This document shows positions 48,629 to 57,435 of a stretch of DNA of 64,000 bases, one piece after another. The DNA comes from Amycolatopsis mongoliensis. GTDB taxonomy: Bacteria > Actinomycetota > Actinomycetes > Mycobacteriales > Pseudonocardiaceae. Under the pieces are notes generated by a model. It saw only the letters and a program-made list of their open reading frames with translations, had not been told where the DNA came from and did no database searches. Within the stretch, counting starts at the first letter, position 1; each line of letters opens with the position of its first letter. The translations under genes were made by a program, and so were the position numbers. The DNA is taken from contig NZ_CP127295.1 of the NCBI RefSeq assembly GCF_030285665.1, forward strand, positions 2,728,001 to 2,792,000, read 5' to 3'.

Positions 48629-50944
48629 TCAGCCCGTGGTGCCGGATTTCTTGCTGGTGGTCGTCTTCGAAGTGGTGGTCTTCGACGACGACTTCGACGT
48701 GCTGGTCGGCGGGGCCTGCTCGCTCGCCGGGACCGGGGCGTTCGGGTCCGGGAGCGGGGTGTTGTTGCGCAGCGCGTCGAAGAGGGCCTTCGTCTTGCTG
48801 CGGACGAGGACCTCGTTGCCGCGGCTGTTGGCTTCGCCGGTCGTCGGCACGGTGAGGAACGAGATCTTCGACGGGTCCAGGCCCTTCATCGACTGCGCCA
48901 GCGTCATCATCTGCTTGACGCCGAGGTTGTCGCCGAAGGTGGCCTTCGCGAAGGCGGTGATGAAGTCGCTGAGCTTGCCGGGGTCGAGCACGACGTCGGA
49001 CGACATGACCTTCTTCAGCAGCGCGCCGATGAACTCCTGCTGCCGCTTGATCCGGCCGTAGTCCGACGTCGGGTCGCCCTTGACGTGCCGTGCCCGCACG
49101 AAGTTCAGCGCCTGGTCGCCGGTGATCGTGACGTCGCCGGTCTCCAGCAGCACCTTGCCGAGGACGCTGTCGTCGATCGGGGTCTCGTTGTGCACGGTCA
49201 CGCCGTGGACGGCGTCGACCATCTCCTTGAACCCGTTGAAGTCGATGCCGACGAAGTGGTTGATCCGCAGCCCGGTGATCTGCTGGATCACCTTGGTGAC
49301 GCACGCCGGCCCGCCGACCGCGTACGCGGTGTTGAGCTTCGCGATCTTCTGGCCGGGGAAGACCTCGTCGGTCGTCTTGTTCTGCGCCGGGTCCCACTTC
49401 TGGCAGTCCGGCCGGTTGATCTCGAGGTCGCGCGGGAACGACGTGACGACGACCCGCTTCCGGTCGGCCGGGATGTGCGCCACCATCACGGTGTCCGAGC
49501 GGGCGCCCGGCGTGCTGTCCGCGGTGCCGACGCCTTCCTCGGCGGACGCGCCGTCGCGGGTGTCCGAGCCGACCATCAGGAAGTTCTCGTCGTTGGCCTG
49601 CGCGTCGGCGTCCTGGATGTCGGCCGAGTTCTCGTCGAGCGCGGAGACCTGCGTGAACTTGGCGTCGAAGTACGTCTGGGCGCCCCACGCGCCGCCGATG
49701 CCGAGGAACACGAGACCGGCGACGACGGCCGCGGCGATCCGGCCGAACCGGGCCGAGCGCTCGATCTTCCGCGCCTTCTTCTCCTGCAGCCGGGTCTGCG
49801 CGGCCAGCTCGGCGGCGTCGGCCTGTTCTTCGGGCGACGGCGCCGGTGCGACGACGCGCTGAAGCGCCGTACGCGTGCTCTCGATCAGCGAAGCCGGCGA
49901 CAGGCGTTCACGGCGCTCGCGCCGCTTCGCCTCTTCGGCGTTCATCTCGTCGTGGGCGGCCGAGAACCGGGCGAGCGTGTGGTCGATCTTGCGGCGGTAC
50001 TGCGTCGCCTCGTCGATCGCTTCCATCTCGTCGGTCATGGTCAGCGGATCGAGCTCGGCGCGCGGCGGCACCGCGCCCGGACGCGGCTTCGGGGCGTCGC
50101 CGGCGGACCGGCTCGACGCGGCCGCACCGGCCTCCGGCGCAGGTCGCTGCGGCGCGGGGGCCTCGGCCGGGTGCTTGGGCATCGGCGAGTCCGGCGTGGG
50201 CCGCTTGCGCGCGGCCGCTTCGGGGGTCGCGGGCACGGCACCCTCGGCCGTGAGCCGGCGAGGTGCGGCACCGTCGGGGGCGCCGGCCGGGCGGCGGGGC
50301 GCATCGGCGGCAGGCGGGCGCGGGGGCGCACCGTCGGCCGCGGGGCGCTGGCGAGCGGCGCTGTCGGGGCGGCGAGGCGCGGCACCCTCAGCCGTGGGGC
50401 GCCGGCGGGCGGCGGGGTCCGGGCGGCGGGGTACGGCGCCTTCGTCGGCCGTGGGGCGCTGAGGCGCGTCTTCGGGGGTCGCTGCGGGGCGGCGGGGCCG
50501 CCGGGGCGGCTGCGGCGCGGCCGACGTCTGCTGCGGGCCCGGGTTCGCAGCCGGCGGGCGGCGCTGGAGCGGGGCCTCGGGCAGCGGGGCGGCGGCGGTC
50601 GTGCGGCGCGGCTGACGCGGCCGCGGCGGCCGCGGTTGACGAGTGGCGTCCGTGGGTACTGGGTTCTCGGCGGGCGGCTGCGGTGCCCGCGAACGCGGCG
50701 GCTGCGCGCCCCGCTCCGGAGCCGGCTGAGCGGGCGGTTCGGCGGCCCGTGCCCGGCGTCCGGGCTGGTCGGCGCGGTCCTGCTGCTCGCGCGACGGGAG
50801 CGGGCGGACGCCGGTGGACTTGGCGACGACGTCCGAGACGCTGATCCCGCCCTGGTCCTCCATCGACCGGCGTCTGCCGGTGCGGGGCCGCACGGGACCG
50901 TCCGAACGGCGACCGGTTCCCGGGCTGTCGTGCTCGTCCGGCAC
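48629..50944 (-). CDS. LytR-CpsA-Psr (LCP) cell-wall ligase with long disordered N-terminus
   Basis: 771 residues from GTG 50944 (ATG 27 codons in is possible). Residues about 30-330 are a proline/arginine/alanine-rich cytoplasmic region with imperfect repeats such as RRPTAEGAAPRRPDSAARQ. One membrane helix (about 428-448) is followed by the LCP domain: SDTVMVAHI, SFPRDLEI and FVRARHVKGDPTSDYGRIKRQ, and an S/T/K tail. LCP enzymes attach arabinogalactan or other polymers to peptidoglycan. The 220-nt gap upstream has TACGAT (51031-51036, minus) as a possible -10. Confidence 0.9.
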   Translation of the reverse strand: MPDEHDSPGTGRRSDGPVRPRTGRRRSMEDQGGISVSDVVAKSTGVRPLPSREQQDRADQPGRRARAAEPPAQPAPERGAQPPRSRAPQPPAENPVPTDATRQPRPPRPRQPRRTTAAAPLPEAPLQRRPPAANPGPQQTSAAPQPPRRPRRPAATPEDAPQRPTADEGAVPRRPDPAARRRPTAEGAAPRRPDSAARQRPAADGAPPRPPAADAPRRPAGAPDGAAPRRLTAEGAVPATPEAAARKRPTPDSPMPKHPAEAPAPQRPAPEAGAAASSRSAGDAPKPRPGAVPPRAELDPLTMTDEMEAIDEATQYRRKIDHTLARFSAAHDEMNAEEAKRRERRERLSPASLIESTRTALQRVVAPAPSPEEQADAAELAAQTRLQEKKARKIERSARFGRIAAAVVAGLVFLGIGGAWGAQTYFDAKFTQVSALDENSADIQDADAQANDENFLMVGSDTRDGASAEEGVGTADSTPGARSDTVMVAHIPADRKRVVVTSFPRDLEINRPDCQKWDPAQNKTTDEVFPGQKIAKLNTAYAVGGPACVTKVIQQITGLRINHFVGIDFNGFKEMVDAVHGVTVHNETPIDDSVLGKVLLETGDVTITGDQALNFVRARHVKGDPTSDYGRIKRQQEFIGALLKKVMSSDVVLDPGKLSDFITAFAKATFGDNLGVKQMMTLAQSMKGLDPSKISFLTVPTTGEANSRGNEVLVRSKTKALFDALRNNTPLPDPNAPVPASEQAPPTSTSKSSSKTTTSKTTTSKKSGTTG

Positions 50945-51164
50945 TCGGTCTCCTTTCGCGCGATTGAAGGCGGGTTCGTGACTTGGCCGTCTTCCCCCGC
51001 GAGAGGTGATCGTTCCCCCGGAGGTTTCGTTATCGTACGGATACCCCCCGATCGTGACGACACCCTCCCGGAATTTTCTTCACCTTGAGTCGACGAACGG
51101 CCGCTGGCCGTCGACAAACGGGTGAAGGGTGCCCGCAGCTTTCCGGGGTAATGCGGGGTTTACG

Positions 51165-51938
51165 TTACTCAGAGTGGGTTATTAACTGCGTACTTTGCGC
51201 GTCGTGATAGGCGACTTTGTTCCGCCCGGCCCGTTTGGCCGCATAAAGCAGGTCGTCCGCGCTGCGCAGCTGGCGCTCGGGGGGCGTCGAGGTGTCCGGC
51301 CCCTCGTGGGCGAGCCCGGCGCTGATGGTCACGCGCAGCCCCGGCTGGAGTTCTGACCAGGGGTGATGGGCGACGCGCAGGCGGGCGGCGTCGACGATGC
51401 GGACCGCGTGCCGGGCGTCGACGCCGGGCAGCCACAGCACGAACTCCTCGCCGCCGTAGCGGGCGCAGAAGCCCTCCGGCGGCAGCCCCTCCTGCAGGAG
51501 ATCGGCCACCCGGCGGAGGACGCGATCGCCGACGAGGTGACCGTACGTGTCGTTCACGCGCTTGAAGCGGTCGAGATCGACGAGCGCGATGCCGAGCGCC
51601 GGCCGCGGCCGGGCGGGCTGCCGATCGGTGAGCGGTCCGTACAAGCGCTCGTCGAGGTACCGGCGGTTGTAGCTCGACGTCAGCGCGTCGCGCAGGCTCC
51701 CGTCGCGGGCGATGTCCAGCGCGGAGCGAAGGTGCTGGTAGGCGCGGCGCCAGTCGCCCTGGGTGGCGAAGAGGGCCGCGACGGCCTCGTGGAGGCGCAG
51801 CAGGTCCGGCGGCTGCGGGCTCCGGCGCAGCACGCCTTCGTCCCCGGCGACCATGCCCACCTCCACCACCCATTGGTTGTCGTCGTAGTGGAGGCTGCCC
51901 TTGAGGCGCAGGTACGGACGAAGGTGAATTTCGCTCAA
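51165..51938 (-). CDS. GGDEF diguanylate cyclase
   Basis: 257 residues from an uncertain TTG start. An N-terminal helical TPR-like region is followed by a GGDEF domain: VDLDRFKRVNDTYGHLVGDRVL and the active loop CARYGGEEF. No inhibitory RxxD site lies at the usual spot. Makes c-di-GMP from GTP. No membrane or sensor domain apart from the helical part. Confidence 0.85.
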   Translation of the reverse strand: MSEIHLRPYLRLKGSLHYDDNQWVVEVGMVAGDEGVLRRSPQPPDLLRLHEAVAALFATQGDWRRAYQHLRSALDIARDGSLRDALTSSYNRRYLDERLYGPLTDRQPARPRPALGIALVDLDRFKRVNDTYGHLVGDRVLRRVADLLQEGLPPEGFCARYGGEEFVLWLPGVDARHAVRIVDAARLRVAHHPWSELQPGLRVTISAGLAHEGPDTSTPPERQLRSADDLLYAAKRAGRNKVAYHDAQSTQLITHSE

Positions 51939-51974
51939 ACGGGACTATGACAGTGACGCTCCGGAGTTGTACCG

Positions 51975-52538
51975 TCAGAGTCCGGAGAACGGCTCGATGC
52001 CCTTGAGCTGGGAGAACTGGTCCTTGGCCCAGTAACTCACATTAGCCGTTTCGTCGATCAGTAGCTCCTGGTAGTCAGCCCACGAGACCCAGCGCCAGTC
52101 GCCGACCTCGGCCGGGTTCGGTTCGGGCTCGGCGTCGGCCCAGGCGGCGAAGACCGGGCAGAACTCGTTCTCGACGATCCCCTGGAACGGCGGCGTCCGG
52201 TAGCGGTAGCTCGGCAGCACGCAGTGCAGCCCGGACAGCGACGGCAGCCCGATCTCGTAGGCCGCGCGCCGGCGGACGGCGTCTTCGAGGGACTCGCCGG
52301 GTGCGGGATGCCCGCAGACGCTGTTCGTCCACACCCCCGGCCAGACCTTCTTGTGCAGCGCGCGCTGGGTGATCAGCAGGGCGTTGTCACTGCGTCGCAG
52401 GACGTAGCACGAGAAGGCGAGGTGCAACCGGGTGTGCTCGTGGTGACTGGCCAGCTTCGGGCCGGTCTCGCCGGTGGGCACGCCGTCTTCGGTGACGAAG
52501 ACGACCTGCTCGGTCTCGGGTTCGGTCGCGATATCCAC
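51975..52538 (-). CDS. idi: Isopentenyl-diphosphate delta-isomerase type I
   Basis: 187 residues from GTG 52538. Nudix-like fold with active Cys in WTNSVCGHPAPGES and Glu in IVENEFCPVF. Interconverts IPP and DMAPP. GTG 52553 would add five residues. Stands alone; no other isoprenoid gene nearby. Confidence 0.93.
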   Translation of the reverse strand: MDIATEPETEQVVFVTEDGVPTGETGPKLASHHEHTRLHLAFSCYVLRRSDNALLITQRALHKKVWPGVWTNSVCGHPAPGESLEDAVRRRAAYEIGLPSLSGLHCVLPSYRYRTPPFQGIVENEFCPVFAAWADAEPEPNPAEVGDWRWVSWADYQELLIDETANVSYWAKDQFSQLKGIEPFSGL

Positions 52539-52612
52539 AAGTCCAGTGAACACGACGAGCCGGAGTGCCCCGTACCGCGAGGCGGGTGGGTTACCGGCCG
52601 GGTGACGGGCCG

Positions 52613-53446
52613 CTACCGCGCGTCGAGGTGCTCGACGATGAGCGAAGTGACGGCTTCCGGTGCCTCTTCCGGCGCCCAGTGCGTCACGTCTTCGAGCATT
52701 TCGAACCGGAAGGGCCCGGTGACCCAGTTCGCCGTGTCGAGGGCGGCGGTCGAACCGAACGAAACGTCCTCGGTGCTCCAGATGTACAGCGTCGGCACGG
52801 AGACCTTGCCGATCTTCCCGCCCGGCCGGCCCGCGCGGTACCAGTTGAGGGCCGCGGTGAGCGCGCCCGGCTCGGACAGCCGCTGCACGTAGTCCTCGAT
52901 CTTGTGCAGCGGAACCCGCCGCTCGAACATGTCCCGCAGCGCGCGGGCGTCGTTCTCCAGCATCCGGCGTTCGGTGACGCGGGTCTGCCGCCACTCGGTC
53001 ATGTAGCGCGTCCGGAGGTGCTGGTCTTCGTCGGTCTTCATGGCTTCGGCGAGCGCGGCGGGGTGCGGCGTGGAGACGACGGTGAGGCTGCGCAGCCGTT
53101 CGGGGTGCGCGTCGGCGGTCCACCAGGCGACGGCCCCGCCCCAGTCGTGCCCGACGAGGTCGAACCGCGGCCAGCCCAGCGCTTCGGTGATGGCGACGAC
53201 GTCTTCGACGAGGTGGTCGATCGAGTACTCGGCGGCCTGTTCGGGCCGGACACCGGGCGAGTAGCCCCGCTGGTCCGGCGCGACGGCCCGGTACCCGAGC
53301 ACCCCGAGGGTGGCGACCTGGTGCTCCCACTCGGCGGCGGCCTCGGGAAAGCCGTGCAGCAGCAGCACGGGCCGCCCGTCTTCGGGCCCGGCGGCGATGG
53401 CGTCGAAGGAACCGGCCTCGGTGGGGATGCTGATGTGGTCGATCAC
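52613..53446 (-). CDS. Alpha/beta hydrolase, epoxide-hydrolase-like
   Basis: 277 residues from a leaderless GTG. Oxyanion motif LLLHGFPEAAAEW, nucleophile elbow VGHDWGGAVAWW (Asp), and the C-terminal His in EDVTHWAPEEAP. Asp as nucleophile suggests an epoxide hydrolase or haloalkane dehalogenase; the epoxide hydrolase is more likely. Confidence 0.85.
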   Translation of the reverse strand: MIDHISIPTEAGSFDAIAAGPEDGRPVLLLHGFPEAAAEWEHQVATLGVLGYRAVAPDQRGYSPGVRPEQAAEYSIDHLVEDVVAITEALGWPRFDLVGHDWGGAVAWWTADAHPERLRSLTVVSTPHPAALAEAMKTDEDQHLRTRYMTEWRQTRVTERRMLENDARALRDMFERRVPLHKIEDYVQRLSEPGALTAALNWYRAGRPGGKIGKVSVPTLYIWSTEDVSFGSTAALDTANWVTGPFRFEMLEDVTHWAPEEAPEAVTSLIVEHLDAR

Positions 53447-53453
53447 GGGCCCG

Positions 53454-53459
53454 AATCTA
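53454..53459 (-). promoter_or_regulatory. Leaderless -10 of the epoxide-hydrolase-like gene
   Basis: TAGATT on the minus strand, 7 nt before GTG 53446. Confidence 0.55.
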
Positions 53460-53483
53460 CTTCGCCCGGTTGAACGCTCGGTG

Positions 53484-53705
53484 TCAGCGGTCCGGGACGG
53501 TCTCCACGGTGGAGCCCGGTCCGAGCAGTCCCACACCGGCCGGCTCGACCAGTTCGCTGACTCGAACGCTGAGCCCGGACCGCCCGGCGAACGGCCGCAG
53601 GTCGACCACCTTGGCCGTGGCGTCGGCGGCGATCGGGCGGTCGCCGAGCCAGAGCTTCGCGGCGGCCTTGACCACCGCGGTCGTCAACGGATGGCGGAGG
53701 CTCAC
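53484..53705 (-). CDS. Small hypothetical protein (73 aa)
   Basis: 73 residues, MSLRHPLTTAVVKAAAKLW then ATAKVVDLRPFAGRSGLSV; no membrane helix. The only strong support is the leaderless promoter TAGGCT-N7-GTG. Family not recognised. Confidence 0.55.
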   Translation of the reverse strand: MSLRHPLTTAVVKAAAKLWLGDRPIAADATAKVVDLRPFAGRSGLSVRVSELVEPAGVGLLGPGSTVETVPDR

Positions 53706-53712
53706 CGAGGCG

Positions 53713-53718
53713 AGCCTA
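53713..53718 (-). promoter_or_regulatory. Leaderless -10 of the 73-residue gene
   Basis: TAGGCT on the minus strand, 7 nt before GTG 53705. It overlaps the stop codon of the upstream hydrolase gene. Confidence 0.5.
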
Positions 53719-54243
53719 GCCGAGCACCTCGTCCGTCGTGGCCACCTTCACCAACGGCTCGTACAGCCGCATGATGTCCAGCGCCTTCGCGTGACTTTCG
53801 TCGTTCCCGCCCGCGCACGCGTCGGACACCACGGTCACCGAAACGCCCGCGTCCGCCGCCGCCAGCGCCGTCGACAGCACGCAGCAGTCCGTCGAGACGC
53901 CCGCGAGCACCAGCCGGGCGCCGCCCACGCGCGTCGCCAAGCGCGGGGTCCACTTGCCGAACGTTGTCGCGTCCACTGTGGACGTCGGCTGGAACTCGGA
54001 GATCACCTGGTACAGCGGCGCGTCCGGCGGCTGCAACGCGAACGGCCACTGCTCGTAGTACCGCTTCCACGCCCCTTCCGGGCGCGAAGGCGCGATGAAC
54101 CGCGTGAACACGACGTCGTCGCCGAACGCCGTCACCAGGCGGTGGATCGGTGCGAGCACCTCGGCGAAGCGCGGGGTGAACCATTCGCTCGCCGGGTCGG
54201 CGAACACGTTCTGCAGGTCGATGACCGCCAGGATCGATTTCAC
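53716..54243 (-). CDS. Isochorismatase-like cysteine hydrolase
   Basis: 175 residues from GTG 54243, overlapping the permease stop (GTGA). Triad residues: Asp in LAVIDLQNVF, Lys in FGKWTPRL and Cys in GVSTDCCVLST. The fold covers nicotinamidase, N-carbamoyl amidase and ureidoacrylate hydrolase. As the last gene of an operon with a nucleobase-type permease and an N-glycosidase-type enzyme, it may hydrolyse the released amide or ring product. Confidence 0.85.
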   Translation of the reverse strand: MKSILAVIDLQNVFADPASEWFTPRFAEVLAPIHRLVTAFGDDVVFTRFIAPSRPEGAWKRYYEQWPFALQPPDAPLYQVISEFQPTSTVDATTFGKWTPRLATRVGGARLVLAGVSTDCCVLSTALAAADAGVSVTVVSDACAGGNDESHAKALDIMRLYEPLVKVATTDEVLG

Positions 54244-55679
54244 GCCGCCTCCTGCGCGCGGATGCGTTGCCGCGTCAGCAGAGTGACGGCGAACCCGAGC
54301 ACCAGCGCCACCAGGACGCCGAGGTTCGCGAACGCCCACGAACCGTCGCGGCCGCCGAGCCCGAACGGTTCGAGGAGGTAGCCCTGCCACTGCAGCCATC
54401 CGGCGGCCGTGTTCGTGACCAGGCCCCAGCCGAGCGCGGTCGCCACCAGCACCAGTGCGATCGGCCCGAACCGGACGTCGCCGTAGCGGCCGGCCGGGTC
54501 GAACAGGTCGGGTTCGGCGTAGTCGCGCCGGCGCAGCAGGACGTCCGCGAGCATCACGCCGCACCACGCCGCCACCGGCACGCCCAGCGTCACCAGGAAA
54601 CCCTGGAACTGGTACAGGAACTCGCCGCCGAAGAACACGATGTAGACCGTGCCGAGCACCATGATCACGCCGTCCACGAACGCCGCCACCGGCCGCCGCA
54701 GGCGCAGCCCGGCCGACAGCAGCGCCAGCCCGGACGAGTAGATGTCCAGCACCGCACCGCCGACCAGGCCGAGCACCGCGACGATCGCGAACGGCACCAG
54801 GAACCACAGCGGCAGCACCGTCGTCAGCGCGCCGATCGGGTCCTTCGCGATGGCGCCGTTCAGCTCCGTGGAGGAGCCGGCCAGCAGCAGCCCGAACACC
54901 AGCAGCACCAGCGGCGCCACCGACGCGCCGAACGTCGTCCAGCCGACCACCCCGCGGCTCGACCACGACCGCGGCAGGTAGCGCGAGTAGTCCGCGGCCG
55001 CGTTGACCCAGCCGAGGCCGAAGCCGGTCATCAGGAACACCAGCGCGCCGACCCACTGCTGCGCCGAGCCGGACGGCAGCGCGCTGACGGCGTCCCAGTG
55101 CACGTCGCCGGCGACCAGGCCGATGTAGACAACAGTGAGCACGCCGGTGATCCAGGTGATCCACGTCTGCAGCTTCATGATCGCGTCGAAGCCGAGCACG
55201 CCGGCCGCGACGGTCAGCACGGCCACGACGACCAGCGCGACCACCTTCGTCGGCGTCCCGCCGCCCCAGCCGAGCCGTTCGAAGACCGTCGACGTGGCGA
55301 GCGTCGCCAGCGCGGTGAGCACGGTTTCCCAGCCGACCGTGAGCAGCCACGAGATCGCCGACGGCAGCCGGTTGCCCCGGACGCCGAAGGCGGCGCGCGA
55401 GAGCAGCATCGTCGGCGCCGACCCGCGTTTGCCCGCGATCGCGATGAACCCGCACAGCAGGAACGAGAACAGGATGCCGGCGACGCCGGCGACCAGCGCC
55501 TGCCAGAACGAGATGCCGAAGCCGAGGGTGAACGAGCCGTAGCTCAGCCCCAGCACCGACACGTTCGCGCCGAACCACGGCCAGAACAGCTGACGCGGCC
55601 GGCCGCGGCGCTCGGCGTCGTCGATCACGTCGAGGCCGTTGGTCTCCACCTTGAGCTTGCGGGTGCCCGTTTCGGTCAT
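54240..55679 (-). CDS. NCS1-family permease (cytosine/purine/allantoin-like)
   Basis: 479 residues with about 12 membrane helices. NCS1 blocks: GISFWQALVAGVAGILFSF, FGLGWVNAAADYSRYLPRS (helix 6) and FFGGEFLYQFQGFLVTLG. Imports a nucleobase, hydantoin or related ring with cations. Third gene of the GntR operon, 15 nt after the ADP-ribosylglycohydrolase gene. Confidence 0.9.
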   Translation of the reverse strand: MTETGTRKLKVETNGLDVIDDAERRGRPRQLFWPWFGANVSVLGLSYGSFTLGFGISFWQALVAGVAGILFSFLLCGFIAIAGKRGSAPTMLLSRAAFGVRGNRLPSAISWLLTVGWETVLTALATLATSTVFERLGWGGGTPTKVVALVVVAVLTVAAGVLGFDAIMKLQTWITWITGVLTVVYIGLVAGDVHWDAVSALPSGSAQQWVGALVFLMTGFGLGWVNAAADYSRYLPRSWSSRGVVGWTTFGASVAPLVLLVFGLLLAGSSTELNGAIAKDPIGALTTVLPLWFLVPFAIVAVLGLVGGAVLDIYSSGLALLSAGLRLRRPVAAFVDGVIMVLGTVYIVFFGGEFLYQFQGFLVTLGVPVAAWCGVMLADVLLRRRDYAEPDLFDPAGRYGDVRFGPIALVLVATALGWGLVTNTAAGWLQWQGYLLEPFGLGGRDGSWAFANLGVLVALVLGFAVTLLTRQRIRAQEAA

Positions 55680-55694
55680 GGCGCGTCCCCTGGG

Positions 55695-56714
55695 TCAGTA
55701 GGTGGTCCGACTTTGCCCGGTGCGGCGTCGCAGGGCGAGCAGTTCGTCGACGAGCGGCCCGAACTCGAGGCGGTTCACCGACAGCACCGTCTCGACGACG
55801 TCGGGGCGGAAGGCGCCGATGCCGTGCGCGGCGCCGAGCATCGCCCCGCAGATCGCGGCGACCGTGTCGGTGTCGCCGCCGAGCCCGGCGGCCAGGCGCA
55901 ACGCCGCCGGCGGGTCGTCGCCCATGGCCTCGGCCAGCGCGAACGCGGCCACAACGGACTCCTGTGACGCCACCGACGTGCCGATCACCTTGGCGACCGC
56001 GTCGGCGACGGCGGCCGGCGCCATCCCCCGCACCCAGCCGCGGGCCCAGCCGATCCGGGCGGCGATCTCCCCGCCGGGCGCCCAGTGCCCGCGTTCCCCG
56101 CCGACGACGGCCGCGCGCTCGCCGGCGTCGAGCGCTTCGGCCAGGCTCGCGCCCTCGACCCCGGCGGACACGGTGGCGGCGACCGCGGCGGCGGAGGCGA
56201 TGCCGAGGCTGGTGTTGTGGGTGACGCGCGCGGTCGCGACGACGGCGTCGACCAGCTTGTGGAGGTCGTCCGCGGGGGTCGCGATGCCGACCGGCGTGAC
56301 GCGCATCGCGGCCCCGTTGGTCGTCCCGGTGCGGCCGGCCTCCTCGGCGGGGACGCCGTCCTGGAGCCGGGAGAGCGCGCGTTTCGTCGACGGGCCGAGG
56401 AGGTCCGCGGAGCCGCGCCGGATCATGTCCGCTTCCCAGATGAGCAGGGCGTCGGCGAAGACGTGCGGCTCGACGGTGCCGCGGCCGTCGATGAGCAGCC
56501 GGGCCAGCAGGACGGCCTGCTCGGTGTCGTCGGTGACCGACCCCGCGGGCATCGACGGCGCGACCGGCTGCTCGGCGACGGCGGTGAGCAGGCCGGTGAC
56601 CGGCCCGTAGGCGGCGGCGATGGCGGCGCGGGACATGGACTGCGTCGGCATGCCGAGCGCGTCGCCGACGGCGAGGCCGGTGAACGCGCCGAGCGCCCGG
56701 TCCCGCGCGTTCAC
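55695..56714 (-). CDS. ADP-ribosylglycohydrolase-fold enzyme
   Basis: 339 residues from GTG 56714, overlapping the GntR stop (GTGA). Metal-binding motifs SVTDDTEQAVLLARLL (near 60) and GLGGDTDTVAAICGAMLGA (near 285), both complete. Members cleave ADP-ribose from proteins or, in transport operons, probably an N-glycosidic bond of a small nucleoside-like compound. Confidence 0.88.
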   Translation of the reverse strand: MNARDRALGAFTGLAVGDALGMPTQSMSRAAIAAAYGPVTGLLTAVAEQPVAPSMPAGSVTDDTEQAVLLARLLIDGRGTVEPHVFADALLIWEADMIRRGSADLLGPSTKRALSRLQDGVPAEEAGRTGTTNGAAMRVTPVGIATPADDLHKLVDAVVATARVTHNTSLGIASAAAVAATVSAGVEGASLAEALDAGERAAVVGGERGHWAPGGEIAARIGWARGWVRGMAPAAVADAVAKVIGTSVASQESVVAAFALAEAMGDDPPAALRLAAGLGGDTDTVAAICGAMLGAAHGIGAFRPDVVETVLSVNRLEFGPLVDELLALRRRTGQSRTTY

Positions 56715-57403
56715 CGGTGTCCGAAGGTGAGGTGGAACTGGAACCGGTCCGGGTCCAGCAGGCTGACGACGCGCTCGACGAGCCGGCCTTCGACGTCGAC
56801 CGAAGTGCGTTCGGCGCGGAGGAAGAGCTCGCCGACGCTGCGCCCGAGGAGTTCGGCGTCGCCAGCGTCGAGGCGTTCGGTGCTGATCCACTGGTCGCCG
56901 CCGACGGAGATCCGGCCGGCGGCTTCGAGGGTCTTGGTGAGGGAGCCGTCCCGCAGGCCGGTCTCGGGGAGGTCGGCGAGCAGGCCGGTGGCGGGGACGG
57001 TGGCGGTCTCGAGCGAGACGCCGCGGTCGTGCTCCCGCCGCAGCCGCCGCACGGCGACGTAGGTCTTCTCGCCGAACTCTTCTTCGAGGGCCCGGTCTTC
57101 GACGGTCTCGATGCCGAGGAGCTGGGTGGTGACGGGCGCCCCGGCGTCGGCGAGCGCACGGGCCCAGCCGATCCGCTGGTCGAGCTGGACGCCGTCGAAG
57201 GTGACGAACGAGCCGACGCCGGCCTGGGTGGAGATCAGCTCGAGCTGCTGGAGCTCGGAGAGGGCGCTGCGGACGGTGCCGCGGCTGACCTGGTACTGCT
57301 CGGCGAGCTGGTTCTCGCCCGGGAGACGTTCGCCGTGGGCGAGGCGACCCGAGCGGATCAGGTCGGAGAGGTCGCCGACGAGCTGCTGCCGCTTGCTGTA
57401 CAT
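56711..57403 (-). CDS. GntR/HutC-family regulator of the permease operon
   Basis: 230 residues from ATG 57403. Winged-helix N-terminus (LPGENQLAEQYQVSRGTVRSALSELQQLELI) and a C-terminal UTRA ligand domain. First gene of the four-gene operon. A TGTACA palindrome overlaps its start, pointing to autoregulation. Confidence 0.9.
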   Translation of the reverse strand: MYSKRQQLVGDLSDLIRSGRLAHGERLPGENQLAEQYQVSRGTVRSALSELQQLELISTQAGVGSFVTFDGVQLDQRIGWARALADAGAPVTTQLLGIETVEDRALEEEFGEKTYVAVRRLRREHDRGVSLETATVPATGLLADLPETGLRDGSLTKTLEAAGRISVGGDQWISTERLDAGDAELLGRSVGELFLRAERTSVDVEGRLVERVVSLLDPDRFQFHLTFGHR

Positions 57404-57418
57404 GTACACACCTGTACA
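57397..57418. promoter_or_regulatory. TGTACA operator overlapping the GntR start
   Basis: Perfect palindrome TGTACATGTACA (57397-57408) plus another TGTACA (57413-57418). On the minus strand GTGTACA occurs twice, 10 nt apart. Blocking here would stop both transcription and translation initiation of the operon. Confidence 0.55.
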
Positions 57419-57435
57419 CGCTGCGTTCGTGCTGG

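Noticed and set aside
53716..57159. A 1,147-codon open frame spanning several genes on the minus strand
   Set aside because: Only its last 175 codons are a real gene; the rest is R/A/G-rich antisense or shifted frame inside the permease, glycohydrolase and GntR genes, a GC-skew artefact.
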